Assembly (NCBI GenBank): GCA_037147235.1
Contig: JBAWVO010000150.1
Coordinates: 1 to 15,492, forward strand
From: JANXQG01 sp037147235
GTDB taxonomy: Bacteria > Planctomycetota > Planctomycetia > Pirellulales > Thermoguttaceae
DNA length: 15,492 nucleotides
Reading direction: 5' to 3'
A program made the translations under genes and the position numbers. This document shows, in pieces, positions 12,131 to 15,492 of the stretch; position 1 is the first letter of the stretch, and the number at the start of each line of letters is the position of its first letter. The notes below the pieces were generated by a model, which saw only the letters and a program-made list of their open reading frames with translations, had not been told where the DNA came from and made no database searches.

Positions 12131-13415
12131 CATTGGCAAAGATCGTTTGTTGCCGGTCAGGCCCCACGGAAACAACTTCCACGGGCCGGCCTACCAGTAC
12201 ACTGAGCCGATCGAGATAATCGCGAGCCTGCTGCGGCAGGTCGGCAAAGCGGCGAATATGGCTGATTTCTTCCTGCCAGCCAGGCATCGATTCGTAGACG
12301 GGAACAACCCGTCGCAAATCCTCGACGTGATCGGGAAAATTCATGATTCGCTTGCCATCAAGCTCGTAGGCGGTGCAAATCTGCAATTCCGGCAGTTCGC
12401 TCAAGACGTCCATGAGCATGACCGCCAAACTATCGACGCCACTAAGCCGGGCCGTGTAGCGGGCGGCAACCACGTCAAACCAGCCGCAACGCCGCGGACG
12501 CCGCGTGACGGTGCCGTACTCGTTCCCCTTTTCGCGAATATGCTGGCCGATCGCGTTGTCCTGTTCGGTGGGAAACGGCCCGCCGCCGACCCGCGTGCAA
12601 TAGGCCTTGATAATGCCCAGCACCTTGGTCACCCAGCAGCCAGGTACGCCGGAACCACTGGGCACACCCACGCCGGAACTGTTGCTGCTGGTGACGAAGG
12701 GAAATGTGCCGTGATCGATGTCCAACAAAGCACCCTGGGCACCTTCAAAGAGCACTTTCTTGTTGGCCTCGACGGCGTCGAGTAGGTAGGCGGTTGTATC
12801 GCTCACGTAGGGCCGCAACCGCTCGGCATAGTCACGATATTGCTCATGGATTTTTTTCGCATCGAGCAGGAAGCTCTCTTCCGGGCAGCCGAGGCCCGTG
12901 AGAATTTTCCGTTTTGCGGCCACGATCTGCTCGACTCGATCGGCGAAGCTGTCGCGATACATGTCCCCCAGGCGGATGGCATACGAACGGCCGACCTTGT
13001 CGCGATAACAGGGACCGATACCGCGCATTGTGGTGCCGATGGCCTCACCGCTGGTCGATTCGTTCATCAGGCGATCCTCCTCGAAATGCCAGGGAAAAAT
13101 CACATGAGCACGCGTGCTGACCATGAGATTTTTGGAAACCTGGACGCCGCGAGCGATGAGGCCCTCGATTTCCTGCAATAGGCTGGGCGGGTTGATAACC
13201 ACGCCGGCCGCTATAACGCATTGCACCTCCGGCCGAAAAATACCGCTGGGAACCAGCGAGAGCTTGAACGTCTGCCCGTCCATGACCACCGTGTGGCCGG
13301 CGTTCGCCCCACCTTGGTAGCGAACGACGATATCGTTCCGCTCCGTGAGGATGTCAACGATCTTCCCCTTGGCTTCATCACCCCACTGCAACCCAACGAC
13401 ACATGTGGCCGGCAT
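12114..13415 (-). CDS. purA: Adenylosuccinate synthetase
   Basis: A 433-residue enzyme of normal length that joins IMP and aspartate with GTP to give adenylosuccinate, the first step from IMP to AMP. The N-terminus VVGLQWGDEAKGKIVD contains the catalytic Asp13 and the phosphate-binding loop; Ala15 replaces the Gly of the usual GDEGKGK. NAGHTVV gives the second catalytic residue, His41. Other landmarks are RGIGPCYRDKVGR, LFEGAQGALLDIDHGTFPFVTSSN and TRRPRRCGWFDVVAARY. The ATG at 13415 has only a weak GAGAG upstream. It overlaps uppS and is likely its promoter gene, giving a two-gene operon that mixes purine and lipid-carrier synthesis. Confidence 0.97.
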   Translation of the reverse strand: MPATCVVGLQWGDEAKGKIVDILTERNDIVVRYQGGANAGHTVVMDGQTFKLSLVPSGIFRPEVQCVIAAGVVINPPSLLQEIEGLIARGVQVSKNLMVSTRAHVIFPWHFEEDRLMNESTSGEAIGTTMRGIGPCYRDKVGRSYAIRLGDMYRDSFADRVEQIVAAKRKILTGLGCPEESFLLDAKKIHEQYRDYAERLRPYVSDTTAYLLDAVEANKKVLFEGAQGALLDIDHGTFPFVTSSNSSGVGVPSGSGVPGCWVTKVLGIIKAYCTRVGGGPFPTEQDNAIGQHIREKGNEYGTVTRRPRRCGWFDVVAARYTARLSGVDSLAVMLMDVLSELPELQICTAYELDGKRIMNFPDHVEDLRRVVPVYESMPGWQEEISHIRRFADLPQQARDYLDRLSVLVGRPVEVVSVGPDRQQTIFANDVHNA

Positions 13416-13647
13416 GATTTGCTCTCAATCTGACAAAGGATACCCGGCGGAACAATTGATCTAGCGGAGCCTGCGGCTGCGGCGAATCGCATATTCTACC
13501 GGGGGGATTTCCATGCAGCCGAGGAAAACTCCCGGGCAGCGAACTAATATACCAGTTTAATCCGAGAAAGAATGTCCGGTCAAGCCGCCTCCCCTCTGGT
13601 GGGGAAGAGACTGGTAGGCCGCTTGCGGTTTCGCAACTGCCCCCCAA
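13416..13647 (-). other. purA upstream region
   Basis: No gene is evident between purA and the terminator of the cysteine-rich gene. A weak promoter for purA can be proposed on the minus strand (TTGACC at 13583-13578, 17-bp spacer, TTAAAC at 13560-13555; alternatively TATATT at 13551-13546). Small hairpins lie further upstream: CCCC (13591-13594)/GGGG (13601-13604) and TTGCG (13623-13627)/CGCAA (13632-13636). None has a T-tract. Confidence 0.4.
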
Positions 13648-13687
13648 GAAAAACCAGCGGCCTGGTCGACTGGCGAACAGGCCGCTG
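13648..13687 (-). terminator. Intrinsic terminator of the cysteine-rich protein gene
   Basis: Perfect 10-bp arms CAGCGGCCTG (13655-13664) and CAGGCCGCTG (13678-13687) enclose a 13-base loop. Reading on the minus strand, the stem is followed by GTTTTTCTT (13654-13646). It lies 66 bp after the stop codon of the gene at 13753-14409 and shields purA from read-through. Confidence 0.88.
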
Positions 13688-13752
13688 AGTTCATCGTAAG
13701 GGAGATGATTCTGGTTTTATCGTGAAGGTCCTGAGACCTCGGGTACACTCAA

Positions 13753-14409
13753 TTACTTGCAGCAGGCCGGGGCGCAGCACTTGGGAGCTGCACAAGCCTT
13801 GGGAGCCTCGCAGCAGGCCGGGGCGCAGGCGTTGCGGGAAGCCAGCTTGGCCTTCAAGTCGGCCATGAGGTGGCGGGACTTCGGGGCGCACTCGCAACCG
13901 CAAGCCGGAGCGCAGGCCACTGGGGCACAGGCTGCCGGAGCGCAGGCCACTGGGGCACAGGCCGGAGCGCAAGCCTTGGGGGCTTCGCAGCAAGCCGGGG
14001 CGCAGCAGCTCTTCTCGCTGCGGCATGCCCGCTTGGCCTTCAGCCGCTCGCAGAGGCTAGGACGGCAGCTCTTCGGAGCGCTGTCGCAAGCCGGCTCACA
14101 AGCCTTGGGGGCTACGCAAGCTGGCGCACAAGCCTTGGGGGCTTCGCAGCAAGCCGGGGCGCACTTCTCACGGCAGGCCCGCTTGGCCTTCATCCGCTCG
14201 CAGAGGCTAGGACGGCAGCTCTTCGGAGCACACGCTTCAGTACAACCGCAGACGGGCTCACAAGCCTTGGGGGCTTCGCAGCAAGCCGGAGCGCAAGCCT
14301 TGGGGGCTTCGCAAGCACCTGAACCAAACAGATTGGCCCGAGCACTGCTGGTGGCCACGACGCTCAAAGCGAAGAGGGCCACCGCCGACAAAAGAAAACG
14401 ACGCTTCAT
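13753..14409 (-). CDS. Secreted cysteine-rich repeat protein
   Basis: A 218-residue protein with a clear signal peptide (residues 1-25, cut near SARA-NLFG). The mature part of about 193 residues contains 41 cysteines by my count, plus much Ala, Pro and Lys. Repeated units are CCEAPKACAPAC (five variants) and PKSCRPSLCERMKAKRACR (two near-identical copies; a third, PKSRHLMADLKAKLASRNAC, has lost its first cysteines). Modules alternate as CxAPxC-rich linker, then a charged helix-like segment. Such a protein is exported and probably heavily disulfide-linked or metal-binding; planctomycetes have cysteine- and proline-rich proteinaceous envelopes, so a wall role is plausible but not shown. AAAGGAG lies 9 bases before the ATG, and a strong terminator follows. 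I know no named family for it. Confidence 0.85.
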   Translation of the reverse strand: MKRRFLLSAVALFALSVVATSSARANLFGSGACEAPKACAPACCEAPKACEPVCGCTEACAPKSCRPSLCERMKAKRACREKCAPACCEAPKACAPACVAPKACEPACDSAPKSCRPSLCERLKAKRACRSEKSCCAPACCEAPKACAPACAPVACAPAACAPVACAPACGCECAPKSRHLMADLKAKLASRNACAPACCEAPKACAAPKCCAPACCK

Positions 14410-14783
14410 GAAAGTAACTCCTTTGACAAAGACCCAATGGGAAAATCACGCTACTTGGCGTATCTAGGGGTTTCGGGTCTGATCTAGCGATCATATCGAC
14501 AAAGAAACGCGTCGTCTTTTAGCTAGACAACCTATTTCCGCCAAAAGACGCATGTTCCGGGTCCGCATATACCGCCAAGGTAAGCTTTAACGACTTTACG
14601 CCCACGATCGGACTTGTCCCCGGGGTCGAATCGACTTGCGGAAGCGGAATGAGCCACCGCCGCATCCTGTATCCAGTTGCCGGATGAGCTTGCTTGAGCG
14701 ATTGGATCTTGCTGAATAGTCCGCCAATTTTGTGAAGAGTTCCCCCAAACTCGTCACGGAAGCTTCGCGATGATCCGCCACGA
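14410..14783. other. Upstream region of the cysteine-rich gene; no clear gene
   Basis: This stretch holds the 5' region of the cysteine-rich gene. An inverted repeat with 8-bp arms, CGTCTTTT (14513-14520) and AAAAGACG (14543-14550), lies about 105-140 bp before its ATG and could be a regulator site. A minus-strand open frame covers 14596-14916 (106 codons, including HAIAVDGIGTKGSLIVADH); it has no ribosome binding site or recognised family and overlaps the tail of the PEP-CTERM gene, so I do not call it a gene. It could be a decayed fragment. Confidence 0.45.
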
Positions 14784-15492
14784 TCAAGCTGCCCTTCGTG
14801 CCGATTCCGTCCACCGCGATGGCATGGACAGGACGGTTGGGCTGTCGTCCTGGTGGTCTATTTGGTCGAAGGCTGCTGGCTTCGTAGTTCTTCTCGCTAG
14901 GGTTCGCCTTCGCCAAGCGCAGCCGGCAAGGCCGATGGCACCGACGCCGAGCAGGGCGAGAGACGAGGGTTCAGGGACTACATTCAGCATTAGATCGTTG
15001 CCCGAGATGAAAAGCGAAGCGGAACGACCTCCAACGACTCCACTTCGATTTGTACCCAGGCTGCCGTCGATCAATCCGGCGTCGATCAAGGTGTAGTTAC
15101 CTGGACCGAAGCCAGCCAGCGGCGTAAAGAGGAAGTCGGTGAATTGCTGACCATTGAGCGACAAATAACCCGAGGGCATGGAGATTTCATCGCTGGTCGA
15201 GAGCGTGTCTAGTTCAAAGTCCATTGCCGCACCGGCCAATAGCGTGAGGCTTCCGCTGAGGTGCAATGTGCCTGGCGAATTGCCCGGGCTGAGATGGCCA
15301 TCGGCGTTGACCGTGACGCTTGTCAGACTGCCTGTGCCACCGAGGGTACCGCCACTGTTAACCATAACGGGACTGGCGAGCGAACCGTTGACCGAGAGTT
15401 TGCCTTCGTTGACGACCGTGCCGCCTTCGTAACTGCTCGTGCTGCTGAGGACCAAGGTTCCGGAACCTACCTTTACCAGCGCGCCCGATCCG
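14784..15492 (-). CDS. PEP-CTERM protein with autotransporter-type beta repeats, 5' end missing
   Basis: The frame is open through the right edge, so only the C-terminal 235 or so residues are seen. It contains GSGALVKVGSGTLVLSS then YEGGTVVNEGKLSVNGS, the pattern of autotransporter-associated beta-strand repeats, and PGNSPGTLHLSGSLTLLAGA, followed by a beta-rich part. Then comes a full PEP-CTERM sorting signal: VVPEPSS, a hydrophobic helix (LALLGVGAIGLAGCA) and WRRR. These signals send proteins to an exosortase-type system for surface display and normally end within a few residues of the arginines. Here the frame continues for 39 residues (TLARRTTKPAAF to SARRAA). Deleting one base of the GGG at 14900-14902 would place TAG two codons after WRRR, so the tail is likely a frameshift product. 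Confidence 0.85.
   Translation of the reverse strand, partial: GSGALVKVGSGTLVLSSTSSYEGGTVVNEGKLSVNGSLASPVMVNSGGTLGGTGSLTSVTVNADGHLSPGNSPGTLHLSGSLTLLAGAAMDFELDTLSTSDEISMPSGYLSLNGQQFTDFLFTPLAGFGPGNYTLIDAGLIDGSLGTNRSGVVGGRSASLFISGNDLMLNVVPEPSSLALLGVGAIGLAGCAWRRRTLARRTTKPAAFDQIDHQDDSPTVLSMPSRWTESARRAA

Noticed and set aside
13757..14467. 236-codon plus-strand open frame rich in Ala, Gln and Gly
   Set aside because: It is the antisense shadow of the cysteine-rich gene. It lacks a ribosome binding site, whereas the minus strand has a signal peptide, AAAGGAG and a terminator.

Overview
The window most likely comes from a planctomycete, probably Pirellulales-like. This is inferred from four things: a C-terminal PEP-CTERM sorting signal behind autotransporter-type beta repeats, an extremely cysteine-rich secreted protein, purA and EF-Ts sequences that differ from the usual bacterial motifs, and many short palindromic intergenic repeats. 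GC content is moderately high. No species can be named from the sequence alone.

Layout. Bases 1-1080 hold a heptamer tandem repeat, a predicted lipoprotein gene (74-934) and two copies of an interspersed hairpin repeat. Next come a secreted secretin-like gene on the minus strand (1081-2352) and, divergently, a GspG-like type IV pseudopilin gene (2689-3171). A tRNA-Gln(UUG) gene (3296-3366) with an intrinsic terminator is followed at once by a vapBC toxin-antitoxin operon (3502-4156), whose promoter overlaps a 12-bp palindrome. The core of the window is the conserved translation cluster rpsB-tsf-pyrH-frr (4359-7608), read from a near-consensus sigma70-type promoter at 4201-4229.

After frr, the minus strand carries a secreted cyclophilin (7886-9016), with an antitoxin-like small protein starting directly at its stop codon (7685-7885). 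On the plus strand follow rsmD (9169-9825) and a second toxin-antitoxin pair in toxin-first order, a PIN protein overlapping a small antitoxin (9896-10583). That antitoxin aligns without gaps to the orphan at 7685-7885. A two-helix membrane protein (10646-11041, minus) precedes a repeat-packed intergenic stretch. purA and uppS overlap on the minus strand (13415 to 11336). A cysteine-rich repeat protein with a clear intrinsic terminator (14409 to 13648) comes next, and the window ends inside a PEP-CTERM/autotransporter-repeat protein gene that is cut by the right edge.

Functionally the window mixes housekeeping genes (ribosomal protein S2, EF-Ts, UMP kinase, ribosome recycling factor, 16S rRNA methylation, undecaprenyl diphosphate synthesis, AMP synthesis) with envelope proteins and two PIN-type toxin-antitoxin modules. 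The points most worth a second look are: EF-Ts lacking the canonical TDFV residues and carrying an insertion of about 40 residues; RsmD with SPPY instead of DPPY; the orphan antitoxin fused in tandem to a cyclophilin gene; the 41-cysteine repeat protein; and a PEP-CTERM protein whose stop codon seems to have been lost by a single-base insertion. I found no convincing wholly new multi-gene system, no CRISPR array and no intact transposase.
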